The position numbers and the translations under genes were made by a program. The notes under the pieces were generated by a model. It searched no databases. It was not told the DNA's origin and saw only the letters and a program-made list of their open reading frames with translations. This document shows, piece after piece, positions 24,998-32,847 of a stretch of DNA of 64,000 nt. The stretch comes from Actinomycetota bacterium (GTDB lineage: Bacteria; Actinomycetota; Actinomycetes; Propionibacteriales; Propionibacteriaceae). The first letter of the stretch is position 1. The number at the start of each line of letters is the position of its first letter. The stretch covers positions 1 to 64,000 of the forward strand of contig JAIUOS010000025.1 of assembly GCA_020161755.1 (NCBI GenBank). The letters are read 5' to 3'.

Positions 24998-26902
24998 ATG
25001 ACCCAGACCGTTCGGCTCACCGTCGCCCAGGCGGTGGTCAGGTTCCTCGCCAACCAGTACACCGAGCGGGACGGGGTGGAGCAGAAGCTCTTCGCGGGCT
25101 GCTTCGGCATCTTCGGGCACGGCAACGTCGCCGGCATCGGCCAGGCGCTGCTCCAGGCCGAACTCCAGACCCTGGACGGCGTCGAGGGCGCCCCGGACCT
25201 GCCGTACGTGCTGGTGCGCAACGAGCAGGGCGCCGTGCACGCGGCCGCCGCCTACGCCAAGACGAAGAACCGCCTCCAGACGTGGGCGGTCACGTCCTCG
25301 ATCGGCCCGGGGGCCACGAACATGGTCACCGGTGCCGCACTGGCCACCACGAACCGGCTGCCCGTGCTGCTGCTGCCCTCCGACATCTTCGCCACCCGCT
25401 ACCCCGACCCGGTGCTCCAGCAGCTGGAGGACCCGCGCTCGCTCGACATCTCGGTCAACGATGCCTTCAAGCCGGTCTCGCGCTACTGGGACCGGATCAA
25501 CCGCCCCGAGCAGCTGATCCCGTCCCTGCTGTGCGCGATGCGCGTCCTCACCGACCCGGCCGAGACCGGTGCGGTCACGCTCTGCCTGCCGCAGGACGTG
25601 CAGGCCGAGGCCTTCGACTTCCCGGTGCCGCTCTTCGACAAGCGCGTCTGGCACGTCGGACGCCCCGTCCCCGAGCCGGCCGCGCTGGCCCGCGCGGTCG
25701 CGGCGATCACGGCGTCGAAGCGCCCGCTGGTCGTCGCCGGCGGCGGCGCGATCTACGCCGGGGCGTCGGCGGAGCTCCGCGCGTTCGCCGAGGCCACCGG
25801 CATCCCGGTCGCCGACACCCAGGCCGGCAAGGGTGCCATCAACTTCGACCACCGCATGGCGGTCGGCGGTGTCGGTTCCACCGGCAACACGGCGGCCAAC
25901 ACGCTCGCCCGCGAGGCGGACCTGGTGATCGGCATCGGCACCCGCTACTCCGACTTCACCACCGCCAGCCACACCGTCTTCGCCGACCCGGACGTGCGGT
26001 TCGTCAACATCAACGTGCTGGCGTTCGACGCCGCGAAGAACGCTGCGACCATGGTGGTGGCGGACGCCCGGGAGGCCCTCGTCGCGCTCACCGACGCCCT
26101 CGCCGGCTGGACGACCGACGCCGCGTACCAGGCCCGCGCCGGCGAACTGGACGCCGAGTGGCAGCGCGTCGTCGACACCTGCTACGCCCCGCACGACCAG
26201 GAACTGCCCGCCCAGACCGAGGTGTTCGGCGCGCTGAACGAGCTCATGGGCGACCACGACGTGGTGATCAACGCCGCCGGCTCGATGCCCGGCGACCTCC
26301 AGGCCCTGTGGCGCGCCCGCACGCCCGAGCAGTACCACCTGGAGTACGCGTACTCGTGCATGGGGTACGAGATCCCGGCGGCGATGGGCGTGAAGCTGGC
26401 CGTCGGCGACGAGCACGAAGTGGTCGCGATCGTCGGCGACGGCACCTACCAGATGCTGCCGATGGAGATCGCGACCATGGCACAGGAGGGCATCAAGGTG
26501 ATCCTCGTGCTGCTCCAGAACCACGGCTTCGCCTCGATCGGCGCGCTGTCGGAGTCGCGGGGCTCGCAGCGCTTCGGCACGAAGTACCGGACGCGGTCCG
26601 CGTCCGGCCGCCTCGACGGCGCGGACGTGCCCTTCGACCTCGCCGCCAACGCCGCCAGCTGGGGCGCGGACGTCCTGCGCTGCAACGGCATGGCCGAGTT
26701 CCGCGAGAACTACGCGAAGGCCGTCGCGGCCGACCGCACCACCGTCCTCTACATCGAGACCAACCTGTACGGGCCCAACCCGCCCGGCAGCGCGTGGTGG
26801 GACGTGCCGGTGTCGCAGGTCTCCGAGCTGGACAGCACCCGGAAGGCCTACGACGAGTACGTTGCCGAAAAGGCCGCCCAGCGCCACTATCTTCAGGCGT
26901 GA
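24998..26902 (+). CDS. iolD: 3D-(3,5/4)-trihydroxycyclohexane-1,2-dione hydrolase
   Basis: Thiamine-diphosphate enzyme that opens the inositol-derived ring to give 5-deoxy-glucuronate. 634 aa, the usual IolD length. The catalytic Glu76 lies in LVRNEQGAVHAAAAYAK. AVTSSIGPGATNMVTGAA follows, and the cofactor motif runs from GDGTYQMLPMEIATMAQEG to the Asn of LLQNHGFASIGALSES. The ATG at 24998 has GGAG nine bases upstream. It overlaps the following TSUP gene by 4 bases. Confidence 0.96.
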   Translation: MTQTVRLTVAQAVVRFLANQYTERDGVEQKLFAGCFGIFGHGNVAGIGQALLQAELQTLDGVEGAPDLPYVLVRNEQGAVHAAAAYAKTKNRLQTWAVTSSIGPGATNMVTGAALATTNRLPVLLLPSDIFATRYPDPVLQQLEDPRSLDISVNDAFKPVSRYWDRINRPEQLIPSLLCAMRVLTDPAETGAVTLCLPQDVQAEAFDFPVPLFDKRVWHVGRPVPEPAALARAVAAITASKRPLVVAGGGAIYAGASAELRAFAEATGIPVADTQAGKGAINFDHRMAVGGVGSTGNTAANTLAREADLVIGIGTRYSDFTTASHTVFADPDVRFVNINVLAFDAAKNAATMVVADAREALVALTDALAGWTTDAAYQARAGELDAEWQRVVDTCYAPHDQELPAQTEVFGALNELMGDHDVVINAAGSMPGDLQALWRARTPEQYHLEYAYSCMGYEIPAAMGVKLAVGDEHEVVAIVGDGTYQMLPMEIATMAQEGIKVILVLLQNHGFASIGALSESRGSQRFGTKYRTRSASGRLDGADVPFDLAANAASWGADVLRCNGMAEFRENYAKAVAADRTTVLYIETNLYGPNPPGSAWWDVPVSQVSELDSTRKAYDEYVAEKAAQRHYLQA

Positions 26903-27645
26903 CCCAACTCGAGTCCGTCTGGGCAGCCATCCCGCTGTGGGGCTGGCTGGTCCTGGCGTTGTGTGCCCTGCTGATCGGCTTCTCCAAGACCGCCCTCGGC
27001 GGCCTCGCGCTGATCGCCGTGGTGATGGCCGCGCAGGTGGTGCCGACCAAGGACTCCACCGGCGTGGTGCTGGTGATGCTGCTCGTCGGCGACCTGGTGG
27101 CCACCTGGACCTACCGGCACGACGTCGACTGGCGGCTGATCCTGCGGCTGATCCCGCCGGTGGTGATCGGGATCGGGCTGGGCGCGCTGTTCCTGAACTG
27201 GGTGGACGGGCCCACGCTCAAGCGCACCATCGGCGTGATCCTGCTCGTGCTGCTGGTGATCGGCCTGTGGCCCGACCGGCTCGCCGCGCACCGTCCGGTC
27301 GTGGGCATGGCGTACGGCGGGCTGGCCGGCTTCACCACGATGGTCGCGAACGGTGGCGGGCCGCCGATGAGCCTGTACCTGCTCGCCCGCAAGTACGACA
27401 AGCTGCGGTTCCTCGGCACCACCGCCTGGTTCTTCTTCGCGGTCAACCTGATCAAGGTGCCGTTCTCCATCGCCAACGGCATCGTGCGTCCGGACACCGC
27501 GCTGATCGCGCTGACGCTGGCGCCCGTGGTGCTGGTCGGCACCTGGATCGGCCGCCGCACGATCAGCCACATCGACCAGACCCTGTTCAACCGTCTCGTC
27601 ACGATCCTCGTTGGCGTGGCCGCGGTCTACCTTCTCTTCGGCTAG
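26899..27645 (+). CDS. TSUP-family (TauE/SafE) membrane transporter
   Basis: A 248-aa permease with about eight helices and the family features GFSKTALGGLALIAV near the N-terminus and TTMVANGGGPPMSLYLL in the middle. The GTG start overlaps the iolD stop (GTGA), so it is tightly coupled to inositol breakdown. TSUP proteins usually move small anions such as sulfonates, sulfite or organic acids. In this place it could export an acid by-product, but no substrate can be deduced. Confidence 0.82.
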   Translation: MTQLESVWAAIPLWGWLVLALCALLIGFSKTALGGLALIAVVMAAQVVPTKDSTGVVLVMLLVGDLVATWTYRHDVDWRLILRLIPPVVIGIGLGALFLNWVDGPTLKRTIGVILLVLLVIGLWPDRLAAHRPVVGMAYGGLAGFTTMVANGGGPPMSLYLLARKYDKLRFLGTTAWFFFAVNLIKVPFSIANGIVRPDTALIALTLAPVVLVGTWIGRRTISHIDQTLFNRLVTILVGVAAVYLLFG

Positions 27646-27652
27646 GAGTGCC

Positions 27653-28825
27653 ATGACGCAACCAGGACAGCTGCGGCTCGCGGTCGGCATGGTCGGCGGC
27701 GGACCGGGCTCGAACATCGGCGTCGCCCACCGCGCGGGGCTGCTGCTCGACGACCGCTACCGGCTGGTCGCCGGCTGCTTCGCCCGGGACGCGGAGCGCT
27801 CGGCGTCCCTGGCCGCCCAGCTCGGCATCGACCCCGACCGTGCCTACCCCGACCACGCCACGATGGCGCGGGCGGAGGCCGCACGGGCCGACGGGATCGA
27901 CCTGGTGGTGGTGGCCACGCCGAACGACAGCCACGTCGAGATCGCCACCGCCTTCCTGGAGGCGGGCATCGCGGTCGCCTGCGAGAAGCCGCTGGCCACC
28001 GATTCGGCGGGCGCGGCCCGGCTGGTCGCGCTCGCGGCCGAGCGCGACCAGGTGCTGGCGGTCGCGCACTGCTACTCGGCCTACGCCATGGTGCGGCACG
28101 CCGCGCGGCTGGTGCGGGACGGGGAGCTGGGCGAGGTGCGGCACGTCGAGGTCGAGCACGCGTCCGGCTGGGCGTCGGAGCTGCACGAGGCCGGCGAGCA
28201 CAAGCAGGCGGCCTGGCGGATGGACCCCGACGTCGCCGGCTACGCCTCGGTGGTGGCCGACATCGGCATCCACGCGTTCCACCTCGTCCGCTACCTCACC
28301 GGGCTGGAGGCAGAGGAGGTGTCCGCCCAGCTGACCACACTGGTGCCCGGACGCCGGGTGGCCGACAACGCGACCGTGGCGCTGCGGCTCACCGGCGGGG
28401 TGAGCGGACGCCTGTGGGCGTCGATGGCGGCGACCGGCCAGGCCCACGGCCTGCGGATCCGGGTGTTCGGGTCGCAGGCCAGCCTGGACTGGAACCACGA
28501 GGACCCGCAGCACCTCGTCCTGCGCCGCGCGGGCGGCGAGGAGGTCCGCCTCGCCCAGGGCATGGCCGGGCTCAGCGCGGACGAGGCGCGCCTCAACCGC
28601 GTCGGCCTCGGCCACGCGGAGGGCTTCATCGAGGCGTTCGCCAACTACTACTCCGACATCGCCGAGGAGCTGCTCGCCCGCCGCGACGGCACCCCGCGCC
28701 CGCAGCGCGAACTCGGCTTCCCGACCGGCGCGGACGGCCTGGTCGGCCTCCAGTTCGTCGAGGCCGTGACGGCCTCGCACACCGCCAACTCAGCCTGGGT
28801 GCGCCCAGAGAAAGCAGGACAGTGA
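27653..28825 (+). CDS. Gfo/Idh/MocA-family oxidoreductase
   Basis: A 390-aa NAD(P)-dependent dehydrogenase. The Rossmann motif is GMVGGGPGSNIGVAH (about 12-26), of the longer subclass with an inserted loop. EKP with Lys112 and the pair Asp203 and His207 in VADIGIHAFH complete the catalytic set known from inositol dehydrogenase. A typical TAGGAG ribosome binding site precedes the ATG. Proteins of this length act on inositols, keto-sugars or glycosides; which one cannot be told. It overlaps the next gene by one base. Confidence 0.88.
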   Translation: MTQPGQLRLAVGMVGGGPGSNIGVAHRAGLLLDDRYRLVAGCFARDAERSASLAAQLGIDPDRAYPDHATMARAEAARADGIDLVVVATPNDSHVEIATAFLEAGIAVACEKPLATDSAGAARLVALAAERDQVLAVAHCYSAYAMVRHAARLVRDGELGEVRHVEVEHASGWASELHEAGEHKQAAWRMDPDVAGYASVVADIGIHAFHLVRYLTGLEAEEVSAQLTTLVPGRRVADNATVALRLTGGVSGRLWASMAATGQAHGLRIRVFGSQASLDWNHEDPQHLVLRRAGGEEVRLAQGMAGLSADEARLNRVGLGHAEGFIEAFANYYSDIAEELLARRDGTPRPQRELGFPTGADGLVGLQFVEAVTASHTANSAWVRPEKAGQ

Positions 28826-29820
28826 TGCAGCGTTTCGCCCTCCTCGGAGCAGGGTTCATCGGCTCGGTGCACGCCGCGAACCTCGCGGCGAACCCGAGGG
28901 TGGAGTTCGTGTCGGTCTACGACGTCTCGGCCGAGCGTGCGGCCGCGGTCGCGGCGACCCACGGCGCGACCGCCGTCGGTTCGGTCGCCGAGGCACTGAC
29001 CGGGGTGGACGCGGTGTACATCGCCTCCAGCACCGACACGCACGCCGACAACCTCCGGGCGGCCGTCGACGCCGGTGTGGCGGTGCTGTGCGAGAAGCCG
29101 ATCGACCTGTCCCTGGAGCGGGCGCGCGAGGTGGTCGCGTACGCCGACAGCAAGGGCGCGAAGGTGATGGTGAACTTCAACCGTCGCTTCGACCCCGACC
29201 ACGCCGAGCTCAAGCGGATCGTGGACGCCGACGGCGTTGGCACGGTCGAGCTGGTGCAGCTCACCTCGCGCGGTCCGGCGGTGCCGCCGCTGGAGTACGT
29301 GAAGGTGTCCGGCGGCCAGATGCGCGACCAGACCGTCCACTTCTTCGACCTGGCCCGCTGGATCGCCGGCGCGGACCCGGTCGAGGTGTTCGCCGCCGGT
29401 TCGGCGCTGGCCGAGCCGCGGCTGGCCGAGCCCGAGTACGACGACGTCGACACCAGCGTGTGCGTCCTGAAGCTGCCGGACGGCGCCCTGGTGCAGATCG
29501 ACAACAACCGCCGCACCGGCTACGGCTACGACGAGCGCATCGAGGTGCTCGGCTCCACCGGTCTGGTGGAGTCGATGCGGCACCGCGCCCGCCGGGTGAC
29601 CCACTACCAGGCCGGGGCCGTGGTCGAGTCGCAGCTGTACGCCGGCTGGTTCGAGCGGATGCAGCCCACCTACGCGCTGGCGCTGGAGCACTTCGTCGAG
29701 CTGCTCGAGACCGGCGCGCCCATCGAGCCGTCGCTCGTCGACGGCCTGAAGGCCCAGGCGATCGCCGAGGCCGCGACGAGGAGCCTGCACACCGGCGTCA
29801 GCGAGAAGATCGCCTACTGA
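28825..29820 (+). CDS. Inositol 2-dehydrogenase-like oxidoreductase
   Basis: A 331-aa Gfo/Idh/MocA enzyme close in length and motifs to IolG. The Rossmann motif is LLGAGFIGSVH (7-17), EKP has Lys91 and the catalytic pair is Asp168 and His172 in MRDQTVHFF. NFNRRFDPDH (about 117-126) matches the IolG substrate loop. It is the last gene of the operon begun by the transaldolase. Whether it oxidises myo-inositol or an isomer cannot be told; two further IolG-like genes (38625 and 47095) are closer to each other than to this one. Confidence 0.88.
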   Translation: MQRFALLGAGFIGSVHAANLAANPRVEFVSVYDVSAERAAAVAATHGATAVGSVAEALTGVDAVYIASSTDTHADNLRAAVDAGVAVLCEKPIDLSLERAREVVAYADSKGAKVMVNFNRRFDPDHAELKRIVDADGVGTVELVQLTSRGPAVPPLEYVKVSGGQMRDQTVHFFDLARWIAGADPVEVFAAGSALAEPRLAEPEYDDVDTSVCVLKLPDGALVQIDNNRRTGYGYDERIEVLGSTGLVESMRHRARRVTHYQAGAVVESQLYAGWFERMQPTYALALEHFVELLETGAPIEPSLVDGLKAQAIAEAATRSLHTGVSEKIAY

Positions 29821-29845
29821 CCGGGGGCCCCTGCCGGCCCCAGGC

Positions 29846-29915
29846 CAGTTCGCTCCCGAATTGTCCCTTCGCCACCGGAATTCCGGTGGCGAAGGGACAA
29901 TTCGGTGGCGAACTG
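29846..29915. terminator. Perfect 50-base palindrome with outer arms between convergent genes
   Basis: Positions 29856-29880 are exactly complementary to 29881-29905 with no loop; an outer 8-bp stem (29846-29853 with 29908-29915) extends it. It lies between the stop of the oxidoreductase and the stop of the LacI-like gene and may end transcription both ways. It contains TTCGCCACCGG, related to the palindrome at 40521. Confidence 0.75.
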
Positions 29916-29927
29916 CGGGGCGTCGGG

Positions 29928-30800
29928 TCAGGAGCGTGGGGGAGCGGTGGACTCGCGCACCTCCAGCGAGCTCGGGACGAGGTGCAGCCGGCTCGGCAGG
30001 TCGGGCCGGGCCAGCCGCTCGACGAGGAAGCGGCCCGCCTGCTCCCCGACCGGAAAGGTGCCGTAGGTGACCGAGGTCAGCGAGAGGTGCCCGATCTTCG
30101 CCAGGGAGGTGTTGTCGTAGCCCACTACCGACACGTCCTGGGGAACCCACAGCCCCAGGTCGTCGGCGGCCGACAGGGTGCCGATGGCGGACATGTCGTT
30201 GTACGCGAGGATCGCCGTCGGACGATCGCGGCGGGAGAGGATGCGCCGGGCGGCGGCGTAGCCGCTCTCCTCGTCCGGTCCGCCGGCCTCCAGGTAGCGC
30301 TCGGGGTCGAGGCCGGCTTCGGAGAGGGTGGCCACGAAGCCCTCGTAGCGCAGCCGGCCGATCTCGCCGGGGCCGCGGAGGTGCGCGATGCGGGTGTGGC
30401 CGAGCTCGATCAGGTGGCGGGCGGCCAGGCTCGCCCCGGCCAGGTCGTCGTTGACCACGATGTCGCTGTGCTCCAGCACCGGTTCGCGGGTGCCGGCGAG
30501 CACGACGGGGACGCGGGTCGCGGCCGCCACGATCGCCGCGTCGTCCGCCCTCGAACCGACCACGACGATCCCGCTGACGTCGAGGGCGAGGAAGGTGTCG
30601 ACCGACTCGGCCCCGACCCGCTGATCGGTGTGGTTGTCGGCGAGGACCGGCGCGAGTCCGGCGCCGTGCAGGGTGCTGGCGAGACCGGCGAGCAGGTCGA
30701 CGAACCACGGGTTGGTGAGGTCGTTGATGAGGACGCCGACGCTGCCGGCGCGGGGTACGACGTCGCCGGACATCGGCCCGTCGAGGCGGTCAGCCGGCAT
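29928..30800 (-). CDS. LacI-like ligand-binding protein without a DNA-binding head
   Basis: A 290-aa protein that corresponds to the periplasmic-binding-like core of LacI/GalR regulators. SVGVLINDLTNPWFVDLL is near residue 20, HLIELGHTRIAHLRGPG near 127, AILAYNDMSAIGTLSA near 195 and VVGYDNTSLAKIGHLSLTSV near 222. The usual 60-residue N-terminal helix-turn-helix and hinge are missing. AAGGGAGG stands directly before the ATG at 30800, and only about 130 bases separate it from the divergent GntR gene, too little for a lost head. There is no signal peptide, so it should be cytoplasmic. Confidence 0.88.
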   Translation of the reverse strand: MPADRLDGPMSGDVVPRAGSVGVLINDLTNPWFVDLLAGLASTLHGAGLAPVLADNHTDQRVGAESVDTFLALDVSGIVVVGSRADDAAIVAAATRVPVVLAGTREPVLEHSDIVVNDDLAGASLAARHLIELGHTRIAHLRGPGEIGRLRYEGFVATLSEAGLDPERYLEAGGPDEESGYAAARRILSRRDRPTAILAYNDMSAIGTLSAADDLGLWVPQDVSVVGYDNTSLAKIGHLSLTSVTYGTFPVGEQAGRFLVERLARPDLPSRLHLVPSSLEVRESTAPPRS

Positions 30801-30861
30801 CGTCCTCCCTTGCTCGCGGCCAGCCTAGATCCAAACCACTCCGGGGTGGCCACTTGTCGGA

Positions 30862-30875
30862 TTGGAGCGCTCCAA
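30862..30875. promoter_or_regulatory. LacI-type operator, copy 1
   Basis: TTGGAGCGCTCCAA is a perfect 14-bp palindrome of the LacI/GalR class with a central CG. It lies between the head-less LacI gene (minus) and the GntR gene (plus). The same sequence recurs at 32814. Confidence 0.8.
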
Positions 30876-30932
30876 GTACCATGGCTAATGTCTTTACTTT
30901 TCCCGAGGTGTGAAGCGACAGTGAGGCGGGTC

Positions 30933-31706
30933 ATGACGGCAACACTCGAGCGCATCGCGTACGCGGACGCCCGGCAGGTGCCGGTGACGATCGAGCGCGA
31001 CAGCCCCGTCCCGATGTACCACCAGCTCGCCCAGCAGCTCGCCCGGGCGATCGAGGACGGGGTGCTGCGGCCCGGTGACCCCTTCGAGAAGGAGCTGTCG
31101 CTGGCCGATCGGCTCGACCTGTCGCGTCCGACCGTGCGGCGGGCGATCGCCGAACTCGTCGCCAAGGGCCTGCTGGTGCGGCGCCGTGGGGTGGGCACCA
31201 CCGTGGCCCACGCGGCCGTCCATCGGCGCAACGAGCTGACCAGCCTCTACGACGACCTCGCGGCGGACGGACGCCGGCCGAGCACGCGCGTGCTGCGCCT
31301 GGGCTACGCCGAGTTCGACAAACGCGCGGCGGCCGCGCTCGAACTCGATCCGCGCACGCCGCTGGTGTACCTCGAACGGCTCCGGATGATCGATGGCGCC
31401 CCGATCGCGATCCTGAAGAACTGGCTGCCCCCGGCGATGTCGGACATCTCCGCCACCGAGCTGGAGGCCTGCGGCCTCTACGACCTGCTACGCCGCCGCG
31501 GCGTGGCGCCGTCCGTCGCCCACCAGACCGTCGGCGGCCGCCAGGCCGAGCCGGGGGAGCGCGCCCTGCTGGGACTCGGACGCCTCGACCCGGTGCTGAC
31601 GATGACCCGTTGGGCCTATGGTGCGAGCGGCACGCCCGTCGAGTTCGGCGACCACTGCTACCGCGCCGACCGGTACAGCTTTGACGTCACCGTCCACGCC
31701 CTGTAG
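30933..31706 (+). CDS. GntR-family (HutC-type) transcriptional regulator
   Basis: A 257-aa regulator. An N-terminal winged helix (about 20-90) has PMYHQLAQQLARAIEDGVL and SLADRLDLSRPTVRRAIAEL, and a C-terminal UTRA ligand domain (about 105-255) has PLVYLERLRMIDG and PVEFGDHCYRADRYSF. It is a clear paralogue of the regulator at 40595-41335, sharing long stretches such as RRNELTSLYDDL. Start ATG at 30933 after GAGG. TGTCTTTACT (30889-30898), weakly IolR-like, lies upstream along with the LacI operator. It converges with the LacI gene. Confidence 0.9.
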   Translation: MTATLERIAYADARQVPVTIERDSPVPMYHQLAQQLARAIEDGVLRPGDPFEKELSLADRLDLSRPTVRRAIAELVAKGLLVRRRGVGTTVAHAAVHRRNELTSLYDDLAADGRRPSTRVLRLGYAEFDKRAAAALELDPRTPLVYLERLRMIDGAPIAILKNWLPPAMSDISATELEACGLYDLLRRRGVAPSVAHQTVGGRQAEPGERALLGLGRLDPVLTMTRWAYGASGTPVEFGDHCYRADRYSFDVTVHAL

Positions 31707-31724
31707 GCGGTCGGTGCCCCGCGG

Positions 31725-32732
31725 TCAGCGCGGCGCGGACGCCGAGGACGAGCGCACCACGAGCCGGGACGGGATCACCACGTCCGCCGGCGGGGCGGCG
31801 GGGTCCCGGAGCCGCCGCAGCAGCGCCTCGCCGCAGGCCACGCCGACGTCGAAACCGCGATTGTCCACCGTGGTCAGGTCCAGGAAGCGGCTGCGGGCGA
31901 GCAGGGAGTTGTCGTAGCCGATCAGGGCCGCGTCGGCCGGCACCTCGCGTCCGACCTCCCGCAGGGCGGCGCGCGCCCCCAGGGCCATCGTGTCGTTCGC
32001 CGCGAAGACGGCGGTGATCTCGGGATGGCGGCGCAGCAGTTCGACCGTGCCGGCGTAACCGCCCTCCTCGTTGGTGGCGTTGCGCTCGCCGGCGTACCGC
32101 GGTGGCTCACCCACGGTCGCCATCACCCGCCGGTACGCCTCGAGGCGGCGGCGGGCCGCCCCGCCGACGCCGGTCACGTGCCCGATCCGGGTGTGGCCCA
32201 GTGACTGGAGGTGCCGCAGCAGGAGCTCGACGCCCAGTTCCTGGTCGCTGGACACGTGGTCGGCGCCGCGGACGGTGTGCAGCCGGGTGCCCTCGATCAC
32301 GGTCGGGATGCCGAGGTCGTCGAAGTCGTGGCCGGGCTCGCCGGCGATCACCAGCGCGTCGACCTGGGTGTCGAGGAATCCCTCGACGGCGTTCACGAGC
32401 CGGTCGTCCACGCGGTGCTGCTCACGGATCGCCACGTGGAACCCGTGCGGGTCGAGCACCGTCCGCAGCCCCTGGAGCACCTCGACGAACCACGGGTTGG
32501 AGAAGTCGTCGATGACCAGACCGACCGTGTGGGTGCGATCGGCGGCCAGGTTCGCCGCCGCCCGGCTGGGTCGGTAGCCGAGTTTGCCGATGGCCGCACG
32601 CACCGCGTCGCGCTTGGGCTCACTGACCAGGTCGGAGCCGTTGAGCACCAGCGAGACCAGCGACTTGGAGACGCCGGCCTCCCGGGCGACGTCGTAGATC
32701 GTCGGCCGTGCGCTGCGCGGTCTGTTGGTCAC
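31725..32732 (-). CDS. LacI-family transcriptional repressor
   Basis: A complete 335-aa LacI regulator. The helix-turn-helix is PTIYDVAREAGVSKSLVSLV with the hinge helix SRAAANLAADRT (about 48-59). The ligand core has VGLVIDDFSNPWFVEVLQ and AVFAANDTMALGARAAL. The GTG at 32732 with GGAGGG just upstream is preferred to the GTG at 32759, which lacks a site. It is divergent from the operon at 32848, whose promoter carries a perfect LacI-type palindrome. A keto-inositol or related sugar is the likely inducer, by context only. Confidence 0.93.
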   Translation of the reverse strand: MTNRPRSARPTIYDVAREAGVSKSLVSLVLNGSDLVSEPKRDAVRAAIGKLGYRPSRAAANLAADRTHTVGLVIDDFSNPWFVEVLQGLRTVLDPHGFHVAIREQHRVDDRLVNAVEGFLDTQVDALVIAGEPGHDFDDLGIPTVIEGTRLHTVRGADHVSSDQELGVELLLRHLQSLGHTRIGHVTGVGGAARRRLEAYRRVMATVGEPPRYAGERNATNEEGGYAGTVELLRRHPEITAVFAANDTMALGARAALREVGREVPADAALIGYDNSLLARSRFLDLTTVDNRGFDVGVACGEALLRRLRDPAAPPADVVIPSRLVVRSSSASAPR

Positions 32733-32776
32733 CGGTCCCTCCGTTCCCGATTCTGTCACAAAGCTTCGGCTTGCTA

Positions 32777-32805
32777 TTGACAGGACATTTGCCCGTGCCT
32801 ACTGT
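32777..32805 (+). promoter_or_regulatory. Promoter of the 32848-40517 operon
   Basis: The -35 box TTGACA (32777-32782) and -10 box TACTGT (32800-32805) are separated by 17 bases. TGACAGGACA (32778-32787), read on the minus strand as TGTCCTGTCA, overlaps the -35 box and resembles the IolR site. The predicted start lies at about 32812, at the edge of the LacI palindrome. Confidence 0.75.
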
Positions 32806-32811
32806 TGAGGT

Positions 32812-32829
32812 GCTTGGAGCGCTCCAAGC
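32812..32829. promoter_or_regulatory. LacI-type operator, copy 2
   Basis: GCTTGGAGCGCTCCAAGC is a perfect 18-bp palindrome whose core equals the site at 30862. It covers the predicted transcription start of the 32848 operon, a classic place for repression, and also lies upstream of the divergent LacI gene. AAGGAGG follows at 32837. Confidence 0.88.
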
Positions 32830-32847
32830 CTACATCAAGGAGGATGA

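Noticed and set aside
23820-27645. Transaldolase plus TSUP exporter as a sulfoquinovose (sulfo-transaldolase) pathway
   Set aside because: iolD lies between them in the same operon and no sulfoquinovosidase or sulfofructose isomerase is present, so inositol is the simpler context.
29928-30800. Periplasmic sugar-binding protein
   Set aside because: No signal peptide or lipobox is present, and the motifs match the LacI regulator core rather than exported binding proteins.
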